NCBI GenBank assembly: GCA_040635515.1
Contig: JBEYHY010000008.1
Location: 231,777-295,776, forward strand
Direction: 5' to 3'
Length of the DNA stretch: 64,000 nucleotides
Source: Prauserella_A sp040635515
GTDB taxonomy: Bacteria; Actinomycetota; Actinomycetes; Mycobacteriales; Pseudonocardiaceae
Part shown: piece after piece, positions 8,401 to 16,924 of the stretch
Numbering within the stretch: position 1 is the stretch's first letter
Layout of the letters: every line of letters starts with the position of its first letter
The notes under the pieces: generated by a model
Told to the model about the DNA's origin: nothing
Databases searched by the model: none
What the model saw: only the letters and a program-made list of their open reading frames with translations
Translations under genes and position numbers: made by a program

Positions 8401-11315
8401 GAGCCGCCCTCACCTTCTCCGACCAGTTGCAGGAACGCGTCTTCGAGCCTGCGGCGAGGTCCTGCCTGCTCGACCGCGACTCCAGCGCCGACGAGCACGG
8501 CGACCGCCCGCGAACGGGGCAGGCCGTCGAGATCGGCATGCACGAGGTTGCCCTCGATGTCCACATCGGACACGCCGCCCGTCGTGCGCAGCGCCGCCGC
8601 CGCGGCCTCCGGATCGTCCACCCGGAAGGTCGCCTCGCCACCCGCCGCGACGATGTCGTTGACCTCGCCCGCCGCGACCAGCTTGCCCCTGTGCATCACG
8701 ACGACGTGCGTGCAGGTCTGCTCGACCTCGGCCAGCAGGTGGCTGGACACCACGACCGTGCGGCCGGTGGCCGCGTAGCGCTGGAGCACCTCGCGCATCT
8801 GGTGGATCTGCGGCGGGTCGAGTCCGTTGGTCGGTTCGTCGAGTACGAGCAGTTCCGGGAGGCCGAGCATCGCCTGCGCGATGGCCAGCCGCTGCCGCAT
8901 GCCCTGGCTGTAGGTGCGGACCTTGCGCCGCACGGCGTCGCCGAGCCCCGCGATTTCCAGTGCCTCGGTGAAGTGCGCCTTTTCCCATGGCCGCCCGGTC
9001 GCCGACCAGTACAGCCGCAGGTTCGCCTCACCGGAGAGGTGCGGGAGGAAGCCGGAGCCCTCCACGAAGGAGCCGATGCGCGACAGCACCGGCGCGCCTG
9101 GCGTGATGCGGTAACCGAAGACCTTGATCTGCCCCTTGGTCGGCGTGATCAGGCCCATCAGCATGCGCAGCGTCGTGGTCTTCCCGGCGCCGTTGGGGCC
9201 GAGGAGGCCGAGTACCTGTCCCGGCTCGACCCGGAAGGAAAGGTCGCTGACCGCGGTGAGCCCGCCCGGATAGGACTTGGTGAGCCCCTCGATGACCATC
9301 GGGGTGTCGGCGAGTTCGGGATCGACCTGATGCGAACGCCGCCTGCGCACGGCCGCCACCAGCGCGACGACCACGACCGCGAGCAGGGTGCCGCCGATGC
9401 CGAGGAGTTGTCCCGAGGGCCAGCCCGAGGTGATGGTGTTGCCTGGCACGACGGGGACCGCGAGCGAGGAGCCCTCGGCAAGGGAGATCCGGTAGGCGGC
9501 GGGCTCGGTGGGGTTGGCGTAGGACTGGTCGGTCGTGCCGACCACGAGCTGCAGCGCGTGGTCCGACTCGATGGGTCGCACCACGCCGGGCAGGGTCACG
9601 GTGACCTCGACCGGCGAGCCGTCCTCAGGCAGTGAGGGCACGCGGATCGGCGCGATCGCATTACCCGGCAGTGTGCGGGATCCGTCGGGGTTGACGTCGT
9701 AGAGCTTGGCGAATAGCACCGCCCCGCCTTCGGGGACGGGACCTTCCGCCGAGACCCGCAGGCGCACCGTCGAGGCGCCAGCGACGAGAAGCTGGTTGTC
9801 GACGGGAGCCGAGGTGAAGCTCGCGGCCTGACCGGGAGGGTCGATACCGAATAGTCCGGACAATCTGGACGAATTGGCCACGATCCTGTTGAGTCCGGGG
9901 ATGCCGCTCACCGCGGCGGGCGTGCCACCGGGAGGCCGGACGACGGTCTGCTCTCCGCCGCGAAGGGGCATGGTCCTTCGCTCGGTCTCGCCGGAGGTGA
10001 GCCCGGGGTAGGAGGGGGCCTCCACGGTTCGCACCGACGGAGTTCCGTTGGCGCGCAACGATCCCTGGACGTCATAGCTGAAATCGGTGCCGGGATCGGT
10101 GCCGGTCCCGGTGAGGTGGAAGGCGAGGAAGTCGGCGATCTTGGCTCGCAACTGGGGGCCCGGGCTGCCGCCGTCGTGCCCTCCGGTGTACCAGATGGTT
10201 TTGACGTCGCCGCCCGCCTCGGCGATCTGCCTGGCGTTGGCGTCGGACTGATCGAGCCCGAACAGCGTGTCGTTCTCGCCCTGGACCAGCAGCGTTGGCA
10301 CGGTGATGTTGCCGGTGACCGACGAGGGCGACACCCTGTGCAGCAGGTCGAGGGTCCGCTCGCTCGCCGTGCCGTGGGTGGCGACGTCGGTGTAGGCGGC
10401 GCACACCTCCTCCGTGAACCGCCCGCAGGGGCCGGGAGACTGGGTGCTCTGCCTTGCCGCGTTGCCGGAACCGGAGGGTGAATCGCCCTGTTCACTGTCC
10501 GTCGATTCGGCCGCGCCCGTCGAGCCGGCGCCGTCTCCCGCTCCGCCGACCGAACCACCCGTGTCGGCCTCGTCGCCCGGCTCGATGGCCTCGGCCGCGG
10601 GGCCCGATCCCGTCGCCGGGCCGGAGCCCGCCGCGAACAGCGTGCCCGCCCACGACTGTTTGAAGACGCCGTCGCCGGTGAAAGCGCCTGGTGAAGGGGT
10701 CGAGGAGTCGACTTCGCCCGTGGACGCCGCATTGGGCAGGAGTCCCTGCGCGAGGTCGTTGTAGGTCATGACCGGAGCGATCGTGTCGACGCGGTCGTCG
10801 GTACCGGCCAGCATGAGCGCGAGGGCGCCACCGTAGGAGGCGCCGGTGACCCCGACGCGGGGATCCCCGTCTCCGTCCATCAGCACCTCGGGCTGGCCCG
10901 CGAGGTAGTCGACGAGATGGCTCGCGTCGGCGACCTCGTAGTCGGGGTCGTTGAGCGCGATCTGCCCCGTGCTCTTGCCGAATCCCCTCGCCGAGTACGT
11001 CATCACCACCATGCCGCGTTCGGCGAGCTCGGCGGCTTCCCTGCTGACGCTGTTCTTGTCGCCGCCGAACCCGTGCGGCAGCAGGACGGCGGGCGCCGGG
11101 GTGGACTCCGGAACGTAGACCGTCGCGTCGAGTTGCACGCGATCGGGCGAACCGGGCGCGGCGGGTACGTCGATCGTGGCTTCCTGGGTGTGGAAGGACG
11201 GAGGTTCGTCGCCGCCACGCAGCCACAGCACGGTTCCCGCGGCCAGCACGACCACGACCGCGAGGACGGTCAGCAGGCGCGCGCGTTTGCCGAGGGGAAA
11301 GGTTGATCGGGGCAC
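8397..11315 (-). CDS. Fusion: extracytoplasmic alpha/beta hydrolase + ABC transporter ATPase
   Basis: A 972-residue two-enzyme protein. Residues ~14-32 form a membrane anchor. Residues ~45-400 are an alpha/beta hydrolase like CocE/X-Pro peptidases, with nucleophile Ser ~160 in GASYGG, an Asp candidate in 'QGENDTLFGLD' and a His in 'TGGHDGG', interrupted by a Gly/Ser/Asp/Glu-rich insert. A beta-rich region of the X-Pro C-terminal type follows, then a second membrane helix near 634-656 and an RRRR stop-transfer. Residues 673-972 are a complete ABC ATPase with Walker A GPNGAGKTT, signature YSQGMRQR and Walker B LLVLDEP. The topology places the hydrolase outside and the ATPase inside. GTG 11315 is chosen from the TACTGT box 6 nt upstream. 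It is coupled to the permease downstream. Confidence 0.9.
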   Translation of the reverse strand: MPRSTFPLGKRARLLTVLAVVVVLAAGTVLWLRGGDEPPSFHTQEATIDVPAAPGSPDRVQLDATVYVPESTPAPAVLLPHGFGGDKNSVSREAAELAERGMVVMTYSARGFGKSTGQIALNDPDYEVADASHLVDYLAGQPEVLMDGDGDPRVGVTGASYGGALALMLAGTDDRVDTIAPVMTYNDLAQGLLPNAASTGEVDSSTPSPGAFTGDGVFKQSWAGTLFAAGSGPATGSGPAAEAIEPGDEADTGGSVGGAGDGAGSTGAAESTDSEQGDSPSGSGNAARQSTQSPGPCGRFTEEVCAAYTDVATHGTASERTLDLLHRVSPSSVTGNITVPTLLVQGENDTLFGLDQSDANARQIAEAGGDVKTIWYTGGHDGGSPGPQLRAKIADFLAFHLTGTGTDPGTDFSYDVQGSLRANGTPSVRTVEAPSYPGLTSGETERRTMPLRGGEQTVVRPPGGTPAAVSGIPGLNRIVANSSRLSGLFGIDPPGQAASFTSAPVDNQLLVAGASTVRLRVSAEGPVPEGGAVLFAKLYDVNPDGSRTLPGNAIAPIRVPSLPEDGSPVEVTVTLPGVVRPIESDHALQLVVGTTDQSYANPTEPAAYRISLAEGSSLAVPVVPGNTITSGWPSGQLLGIGGTLLAVVVVALVAAVRRRRSHQVDPELADTPMVIEGLTKSYPGGLTAVSDLSFRVEPGQVLGLLGPNGAGKTTTLRMLMGLITPTKGQIKVFGYRITPGAPVLSRIGSFVEGSGFLPHLSGEANLRLYWSATGRPWEKAHFTEALEIAGLGDAVRRKVRTYSQGMRQRLAIAQAMLGLPELLVLDEPTNGLDPPQIHQMREVLQRYAATGRTVVVSSHLLAEVEQTCTHVVVMHRGKLVAAGEVNDIVAAGGEATFRVDDPEAAAAALRTTGGVSDVDIEGNLVHADLDGLPRSRAVAVLVGAGVAVEQAGPRRRLEDAFLQLVGEGEGGS

Positions 11316-11321
11316 GCGACC

Positions 11322-11327
11322 ACAGTA
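11322..11327 (-). promoter_or_regulatory. -10 box (TACTGT) of the hydrolase-ABC gene
   Basis: Read leftward, TACTGT is followed by 6 nt and then GTG 11315, fitting a leaderless transcript. No ribosome-binding site is visible before this GTG. Confidence 0.5.
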
Positions 11328-11473
11328 TTGGGCGTTTCCTGAGAACGATGTGTGGGCACCCACCGGTGGGCTTTCAGGTTCCGGATGTGATGGATGTTAC
11401 GTGTGCGAAGTTCGTGATCCGCGTAGCGTGCCTGGACTTTCCACGTGAGAACCCGGGAAGATGGAGGGGTTGT

Positions 11474-11600
11474 GGAGGGGAGTATTCCTTCGCGGCGGCG
11501 TCGTCAACACGGCTGTCCTCTGTGGCACCCGGCGCCGTCGGCCGGGAGAGTCCGGTGGAAGAGACCTCCGGGTAGTGGCCGCTATCCGCTAACCGGAGGT
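11474..11600 (+). promoter_or_regulatory. yybP-ykoY (Mn2+) riboswitch upstream of the terC-family gene
   Basis: The leader shows the family's landmarks: GGAGGGGAGTA at 11474-11484, CGTCGTCAACAC around 11499-11510, and GAGACCTCC at 11561-11569. P1 forms between GGAGG (11474-11478) and CCTCC (11565-11569). The 3' strand of P1, ACCTCCGG at 11564-11571, is also perfectly complementary over 8 bp to CCGGAGGT at 11593-11600, which contains the ribosome-binding site of the next gene. Metal binding that stabilises P1 would therefore free the ribosome-binding site, an ON switch at translation. Confidence 0.82.
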
Positions 11601-11609
11601 TCTTGATCT

Positions 11610-12689
11610 ATGAACGTGCCCTTTTGGGTGTGGGCTGCCACCATCGGTGGGTTGCTCGTCCTCATTGCGATCGATCTGATCATCGTCGACCGCAAGCCGC
11701 ATGAGGTGACGACGGGCGAGGCCGCTCGCTGGGTCACCTTTTACGTGGGTTGTGCGGTGCTGTTCGGCATCGGCGTATGGGTGTTCGGTGGGCACGATCC
11801 CGGTGTCGAGTTCTTTACGGGCTATATCACCGAATACTCCCTTTCCGTCGACAACCTGTTCATCTTCATGGTGATCATGTCGTCCTTCAAGGTCCCCTCG
11901 ATCCACCAGCACAGGGTGCTGCTCATCGGCATCCTGATCGCACTGGTGATGCGTGGCGCGTTCATTGCGGTGGGGGCCGCGCTCATCGCGCAGTTCGTGT
12001 GGATCTTCTTCGTGTTCGGTGCCGTGCTCGTGTGGACGGCCGTGAACATGGTCCGTGGCAAGGACGAGGACGAAAATCCGGAGAACGCGGTCACGAGGTG
12101 GGTTCGCAAGACCTTCCCCGTCACCGACGACTACGTCGGCCACCACTCGGTGGTGAAGCAGAACGGCAAGCGCTACATCACGCCGATGTTCGTGGTCATC
12201 GTGGCCATCGGCAGTGCCGACCTGCTCTTCGCCGTCGACTCCATTCCCGCGATCTTCGGTATCACGCAGGACGCCTTCCTGGTGTTCGCGGCCAACGCGT
12301 TCGCGTTGATGGGGCTGCGCCAGCTCTACTTCCTGCTCGGCGGGCTGGTCAACAAGCTGGTCTACCTGTCCTACGGGCTGGCGATCATCCTCGGCTTCAT
12401 CGGCCTCAAGCTCGTGCTGCACGCGCTGCACGAGTACCACGTCACGCCGTCCTGGCTGGAGATCAACAACTGGATGTCCCTCGGGGTCATCGTCACCGTC
12501 CTGGTGGTCACCACGCTGCTGAGCCTGCGCAAGGCCAAGCGTGACCCGAGCGTCGTCGGCCACACGGGTCTCAACCTGCGCAACCCGGCGCCGGAGGAGC
12601 GGGCGGCCCAGGAGGCCAGGGATGCCGAGGGTGAGGCGACCGCGGGAAGCACCAAGGACGAGACGGCTGGTTCCCGTACGGAAAACTAG
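11610..12689 (+). CDS. TerC/Alx-family integral membrane protein, probable Mn2+ exporter
   Basis: A 359-residue polytopic protein of the TerC family. Diagnostic acidic membrane motifs are 'SLSVDNLFIFMVIM' near residue 80 and 'LLFAVDSIPAIFGITQ' near 210, with about eight to nine hydrophobic segments. The ~50-residue C-terminal tail is hydrophilic and Glu/Ala-rich. Family members Alx, MntP-like and YceF-type proteins export manganese, and the yybP-ykoY riboswitch directly upstream supports Mn2+ homeostasis rather than tellurite resistance. SD GGAGG lies 10 nt before ATG and is the riboswitch-controlled element. Confidence 0.92.
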   Translation: MNVPFWVWAATIGGLLVLIAIDLIIVDRKPHEVTTGEAARWVTFYVGCAVLFGIGVWVFGGHDPGVEFFTGYITEYSLSVDNLFIFMVIMSSFKVPSIHQHRVLLIGILIALVMRGAFIAVGAALIAQFVWIFFVFGAVLVWTAVNMVRGKDEDENPENAVTRWVRKTFPVTDDYVGHHSVVKQNGKRYITPMFVVIVAIGSADLLFAVDSIPAIFGITQDAFLVFAANAFALMGLRQLYFLLGGLVNKLVYLSYGLAIILGFIGLKLVLHALHEYHVTPSWLEINNWMSLGVIVTVLVVTTLLSLRKAKRDPSVVGHTGLNLRNPAPEERAAQEARDAEGEATAGSTKDETAGSRTEN

Positions 12690-12714
12690 GTCGTTAGACG
12701 TGCTAAAGATCGGG

Positions 12715-12720
12715 TACCGT
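12715..12720 (+). promoter_or_regulatory. -10 box (TACCGT) of the S9 peptidase gene
   Basis: TACCGT is followed by 7 nt and GTG 12728, consistent with a leaderless mRNA. It gives this gene its own promoter 25 nt after the TerC stop codon. Confidence 0.5.
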
Positions 12721-12727
12721 CCTGGGT

Positions 12728-14671
12728 GTGCGACCTGCTGACATCGAAAGCCTCGTCACGCCCGGACGGCCCGCTTTGCGCGGTGACCTGCTGCTGACCG
12801 CGGTGTCCCGGCCCGATCTCGACAGCAATGCCACACTGAGCGCATTGCGTGCGATCGGCGAGGACGGCGACACCGCGTGGACCCACGGCGAGCGGGACAG
12901 CTCGCCCGTGATCTCGCCGGACGGACGATGGGTCGCGTTCCTGAGAGCCAGCGGCCCGGCCGCTCGTCCGCAGATTCACGTCATCCCGGCCGGAGGCGGC
13001 GACGCCAGGCAGGTGACCCGGCTGCCGCTCGGCGCGGACGAACCGGTGTGGGCGCCGGATTCCCGGCACCTCGCTTTCACAGCCAGGGTGCCGGAGCCTG
13101 GCCGCTACGGTGTGGCGCTCGCCGATGGCGAGGAAGCCCCCGAGGCCGACGCGGAGGCGCCGAGGCGGATCACCAGGTACGACTACCGCATCGACAACAC
13201 CGGCTTTCTGCGCGACCGGCCCAGCAGGCTCTTTGTCGTCGATGCCGCCACCGCCACCGAAGGGCGGGATCCCGAGCCGCTGACCGACGCCGCCGCCGAC
13301 GTCTCGCATCCGGTGTGGACACCGGACGGCACGCGGATCGTCGTGGTGGCGCCGAGAGACTGGGACGCCGTCGAGACGCTCAACACCGACCTCTACGCGA
13401 TTCCCTTCGCGGGTGGCGCACCGGAACTCGTGGTGCGCACGCGCGGAACGGCGGTGCATCCGATCATCGCCGACGACGGGACGATCTTCTACTACGGCAG
13501 CGAGTTCGAGGGCCTGCACGAGGTCGCGCGCAACAGTGGATTGTGGACTGCCGAACTCGGCTCGTCCCCGCCGCGCAGGCTCACGGACACCGAGACCGTC
13601 GACTGCGCCGAGGCGGCGGGACCACCCGCGATCAGGGGTGACGACGTGCTCGTGGTGGTGCGCACCAGGGGAGCGGCGCAATTGCGAGCCGTTCCGCGCA
13701 CGGCAGCCGGCGCGAAGCTGGACACGCTCGCGTTGCTGAGTGACGACAGGGCCTCGGTGCGAGGGTTCGCCGTCGACGGCGAACGGATCGCGCTCGCGCA
13801 GGCAGGTCCGGCCGACGCCGGTGAGATCCTGCTGCTGGCAGGAGGCACCACCACGAGGCTCACCGATTTCGGCTCCGCGATCAGGAGCAAGGGCGTACTG
13901 CCCTCGGAGGAACTGACCGCGAGGGCGCCCGACGGCTACCCCGTGCACGGCTGGCTGGTGCTTCCCGAGGGCGAAGGCCCGCACCCCGTGCTGCTGGTGG
14001 TGCACGGCGGGCCGTTCGCTGCCTACGAGTGGAGTCTCTTCGACGAGGCGCAGGTGTACGCGGCGGCGGGCTACGCCGTCGTGCTCGGCAACCCGAGGGG
14101 GTCGGCGGGATACGGGCAGGCGCACGGAAGGGCGATCGTCGGTGGTTTCGGCACCGTGGACGCCGACGATCTGCTCGCTTTGTTCGACGCCGCCGTCGAA
14201 CGGTCCGATGTGGATGGTGAGCGGGCCGGAGTCATGGGCGGCTCCTACGGTGGTTTCATGACGGGCTGGCTGGCCGCCCACCACGGGCACCGGTTCACCG
14301 CGGCCTGGAGCGAGCGTGCGGTCAACGCCTTCGACTCGTTCGAGGGCAGCTCGGACATCGGCTGGTACTTCGGCGTCGACTACGTCGGTACCGACCCTGC
14401 CGGGCAACGCGATCGCAGCCCGCTGACCTACGCGCACCGGATCACGATCCCGTTCGCCGTCGTGCATTCCGAACAGGACTGGCGCTGCCCGCTCGAACAG
14501 GCACAGCGAATGTTCGTCGCGCTCAAGAAGAACGGAACGGAGACCGAGTTGCTGCTGTTTCCCGGCGAGGGGCATGAGCTGTCCCGGTCCGGAAAGCCGA
14601 GGCACCGGGTCCAGCGCTTCGACGCGGTCCTCGACTGGTGGCACCGCCACCTTCCCGTGAACCGGCCTTGA
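12728..14671 (+). CDS. S9-family serine peptidase (acylaminoacyl/dipeptidyl peptidase type)
   Basis: A 647-residue cytoplasmic peptidase. The N-terminal ~390 residues form a beta-propeller with WD/TolB-like blades ('SPVISPDGRWVAFLR', 'EPVWAPDSRHLAFTAR', 'VWTPDGTRIVVVAP'). The C-terminal ~250 residues are the prolyl-oligopeptidase alpha/beta hydrolase domain, with Ser in GGSYGGF, Asp in 'HSEQDWRCP' and His in 'GEGHELS'. The propeller restricts access to short peptides or N-acylated ends. No signal peptide is seen. It is convergent with the RES gene 23 nt downstream. Confidence 0.92.
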   Translation: MRPADIESLVTPGRPALRGDLLLTAVSRPDLDSNATLSALRAIGEDGDTAWTHGERDSSPVISPDGRWVAFLRASGPAARPQIHVIPAGGGDARQVTRLPLGADEPVWAPDSRHLAFTARVPEPGRYGVALADGEEAPEADAEAPRRITRYDYRIDNTGFLRDRPSRLFVVDAATATEGRDPEPLTDAAADVSHPVWTPDGTRIVVVAPRDWDAVETLNTDLYAIPFAGGAPELVVRTRGTAVHPIIADDGTIFYYGSEFEGLHEVARNSGLWTAELGSSPPRRLTDTETVDCAEAAGPPAIRGDDVLVVVRTRGAAQLRAVPRTAAGAKLDTLALLSDDRASVRGFAVDGERIALAQAGPADAGEILLLAGGTTTRLTDFGSAIRSKGVLPSEELTARAPDGYPVHGWLVLPEGEGPHPVLLVVHGGPFAAYEWSLFDEAQVYAAAGYAVVLGNPRGSAGYGQAHGRAIVGGFGTVDADDLLALFDAAVERSDVDGERAGVMGGSYGGFMTGWLAAHHGHRFTAAWSERAVNAFDSFEGSSDIGWYFGVDYVGTDPAGQRDRSPLTYAHRITIPFAVVHSEQDWRCPLEQAQRMFVALKKNGTETELLLFPGEGHELSRSGKPRHRVQRFDAVLDWWHRHLPVNRP

Positions 14672-14694
14672 AGCGGCTCTGAACTGGTGCCCGC

Positions 14695-15348
14695 TCAGTT
14701 CAGCATCAGATAGTTCAGTTCCTCGCACACCCTGCTGAGCGGAATGTCCAGGCCTGGGTGGTCAAGGGAGAGCAGTACGTCGGGCGACGAGGGCAGCGCG
14801 CCGCCGCCCGGCGGGTCCCACAGGCAGATGGCCGGTGCGCCCGAGTCCATCGACGAGCGATACCAGACACCGTCGAGGTCGCTGAACGCTCCGCGAATCG
14901 CTCGTGCCCACGCCTGTGTGATCTTCTTGGGGCCGCTGGAGATTTCCTGCGAGGCGCCGACTCTCGTCGGCCACAGCCCGCACAGGTCGAGCAGGCGCAG
15001 TGTCCGTGAAGGCCGGACGACGACGAGGTGCGGGCCGCGCGTCCTGCGGTCCACTGTGGAGGTCGTCTGGTAGACCTCGGCGACGCTCGTGCGCACCGAC
15101 AGCCCGAAGTACAGCACTCCCTGCCTCGGGTCGGTGACCGGCGCCCCGTGCCTGGCCTGCTGCGGGTCGAACCGGCCGTGCGGCAGCGGGCCGGTGTAAC
15201 GGAAGGAATCCCACCGCTGTGGGTGATTACCGTGCGCGGTGAAGATGCGGACGAGCCGTGTCGCGGGATGTATGGCGACGATGTCCTCGGTGGGACGTAA
15301 CTCGTTGAGCAGAATCGACCGCGCCGGTGGCGAAGGCAGCCTTGCCAT
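14695..15348 (-). CDS. RES-domain protein, putative NAD+-degrading toxin
   Basis: A 217-residue RES-family protein. Core positions visible are Arg34 in 'RLVRIF', 'GRFDP' at 58-62, Tyr80 in 'GVLYFG' and Glu91 in 'SVAEVY', plus a Ser-containing 'YRSSMDSG' segment near residue 163 that can supply the family Ser. RES toxins such as MbcT of M. tuberculosis degrade NAD+. The gene follows, in the same direction, a DNA-binding-type protein 40 nt upstream in the order antitoxin then toxin, which supports a type II toxin-antitoxin reading. No start-proximal SD is evident. Confidence 0.8.
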   Translation of the reverse strand: MARLPSPPARSILLNELRPTEDIVAIHPATRLVRIFTAHGNHPQRWDSFRYTGPLPHGRFDPQQARHGAPVTDPRQGVLYFGLSVRTSVAEVYQTTSTVDRRTRGPHLVVVRPSRTLRLLDLCGLWPTRVGASQEISSGPKKITQAWARAIRGAFSDLDGVWYRSSMDSGAPAICLWDPPGGGALPSSPDVLLSLDHPGLDIPLSRVCEELNYLMLN

Positions 15349-15388
15349 GAAAGGTGCTTAACCGTCCTCGTGCTCTCCGTGCGCGCGT

Positions 15389-15973
15389 TCAGACCGGGGT
15401 ACCGAGCGTCGCCGCGAGTTCGGCGACCTGTTCCGGATCGCCGCCCGCCAGCAGCCATTGCCGGGGAGTCGCCTGTTTGCCGTTGATCACCAGGTCGGGC
15501 TGCGGCGTGCCCATGAAGGCCGCGACGACGAGCACCGGCTGGTCGGCGGGGACGGCACGGAGGACGACCTCCAGCCCGGGAAGGACGCTGGTCGAGGTGA
15601 ACTGCCACGCGGGAAGGCGCCAGCCGCCCTGGTCTTTCCAGCCGGTGAGCCGGTGTTCCTTCAGCCGGTGCCGGATACGGCTGTCGTCGACGCCGAGGCG
15701 GGCGGCGGCCTCCAGCACCGTGAGCGACGAATCGGCCAGTACCGCGTGCTCGACCACGCTGCGAGCCCGGTAGTCGTGTTCGCCTTCCCGGAATGGGGAA
15801 AGGTCGAGTCCGACGTCGGCGAGTGCGGCGCGCTGCTCCGCGGCGAAGTAATGCGACGGATCGGGATTGGGCGGGGAGAGCCTGCGCGCCGCCGCTTCGA
15901 CCAAGGCGAGGAATTCCGCGGGACTCACCTTGAGTCCGGCTCTGGCGAGGACGTTCTCAAGCGCGACAGTCAT
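15389..15973 (-). CDS. Helix-turn-helix protein, putative antitoxin of the RES toxin
   Basis: A 194-residue protein. A central helix-turn-helix near residues 83-125 ('LTVLEAAARLGVDDSRIRHRL' type) is followed by a C-terminal region ending 'PRQWLLAGGDPEQVAELAATLG', like the short helical toxin-binding tails of Xre/MbcA/ParS antitoxins. The N-terminal ~75 residues are not recognised. It is first in a two-gene unit with the RES gene and begins from a leaderless promoter (TAGTCT, 6 nt before ATG). A simple DNA-binding regulator is the alternative. Confidence 0.65.
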   Translation of the reverse strand: MTVALENVLARAGLKVSPAEFLALVEAAARRLSPPNPDPSHYFAAEQRAALADVGLDLSPFREGEHDYRARSVVEHAVLADSSLTVLEAAARLGVDDSRIRHRLKEHRLTGWKDQGGWRLPAWQFTSTSVLPGLEVVLRAVPADQPVLVVAAFMGTPQPDLVINGKQATPRQWLLAGGDPEQVAELAATLGTPV

Positions 15974-15979
15974 GTGCTC

Positions 15980-15985
15980 AGACTA
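15980..15985 (-). promoter_or_regulatory. -10 box (TAGTCT) of the antitoxin-RES operon
   Basis: On the minus strand TAGTCT lies 6 nt before ATG 15973, indicating leaderless transcription of the toxin-antitoxin pair. Confidence 0.5.
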
Positions 15986-16164
15986 ACCCGGATGTGCGGG
16001 TTCGTGCGTTTCGTTGCCCGAATAGTGCCGAAATTCACCAAGATCGCCACCGAACGCACATTCTCCAACACATGCCGTAGGCAACCCTCGATAGTGTGCC
16101 TGCGTTCGAGTGCCGATGTCCACCCCGTGACCCGCCGACGTTTTCCACTGCGGCCCGATTTCGA

Positions 16165-16881
16165 TCACCGTCCGGAGTCCGCGAGCGCGCTCCGCCGGGT
16201 ACGGAAGAAATCCCGGGGCGTCGAGCCCGTCAGCTCACGGCAGTCGCGAGCCAGATGAGCCTGGTCCGCGTAGCCCGCTTCCACGGCGAGTGCGGACAGC
16301 CCGCGTCGGCCGGAGGCCCCGGCCAGGGTGATCGCGCGCCGCAACCGGGCAATGCGGACGTACGTCGCGGGACCGTAGCCCACGGCCGAGGTGAACCGCC
16401 GCCGCAGCTGACGTTCGCTGCCCGCGAGCCCGGCCATCGCCGCGCCCACCCTCGTGACGCCGTGATCGAACCGCCGGATCATCAGGTCGAGGGCCGGATC
16501 CGAACCCGAGGACGCGAGGCGTCCGGCGACAACCTCGGCCAGCAGCCCGGGGCGGGAGACGAGTCGTTCGGCCGTACGCGCCCCGTGCGTGCCCCACAAC
16601 TCGGCGAGCGACACCCGCTGGTTGGTGAGCTCGTCCGCGGCGACTCCCAGCACGCGCGGCGCGTGCCCTGGCCGGAACCGGATGCCGTGCACCACCGGCC
16701 CTTCGGCCTCGCCCGTGTGCCAGGTGGCGGTGTCGGGGCCCGCCACGAAAACCCGCTCGCCGGCGACCATGAGGTCGAGACAGCCGTCGGGGATGATCGG
16801 CTTCGGCCCCTCCAGCCTCGCGTGCCACAGGCAGCGCACGGCGCCCGCGAGCCGGACCGGTGGCGCGACCTCCTCGTACAT
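16165..16881 (-). CDS. AraC-family transcriptional regulator
   Basis: A 238-residue regulator. The N-terminal half begins 'MYEEVAPPVRLAGAVRCLWHARL' and contains 'IIPDGCLDLMV', as in the DUF6597-type sensory region common in AraC-like proteins. The C-terminal AraC helix-turn-helix pair spans about residues 140-230, with 'RQLRRRFTSAVGYGPATYVRIARLRRA' and 'ALAVEAGYADQAHLARDCRELTGSTPRDFF'. The frame is open upstream to 17004, but ATG 16881 gives the family N-terminus and avoids overlap with the divergent Nudix gene. It may control that neighbour. Confidence 0.9.
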   Translation of the reverse strand: MYEEVAPPVRLAGAVRCLWHARLEGPKPIIPDGCLDLMVAGERVFVAGPDTATWHTGEAEGPVVHGIRFRPGHAPRVLGVAADELTNQRVSLAELWGTHGARTAERLVSRPGLLAEVVAGRLASSGSDPALDLMIRRFDHGVTRVGAAMAGLAGSERQLRRRFTSAVGYGPATYVRIARLRRAITLAGASGRRGLSALAVEAGYADQAHLARDCRELTGSTPRDFFRTRRSALADSGR

Positions 16882-16911
16882 ACCGCCATGATGCCTTCGC
16901 CTGCCGACAAT

Positions 16912-16917
16912 TAACGT
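16912..16917 (+). promoter_or_regulatory. -10 box (TAACGT) of the Nudix gene
   Basis: TAACGT is followed by 7 nt and GTG 16925. It overlaps the alternative in-frame GTG at 16916, so the later GTG is preferred as the start of a leaderless message. Confidence 0.45.
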
Positions 16918-16924
16918 GGCGGTC

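Noticed and set aside
12686..14728. A 680-codon minus-strand open frame opposite the S9 peptidase
   Set aside because: The plus strand has clear propeller blades and a catalytic triad; the minus frame is a GC shadow.
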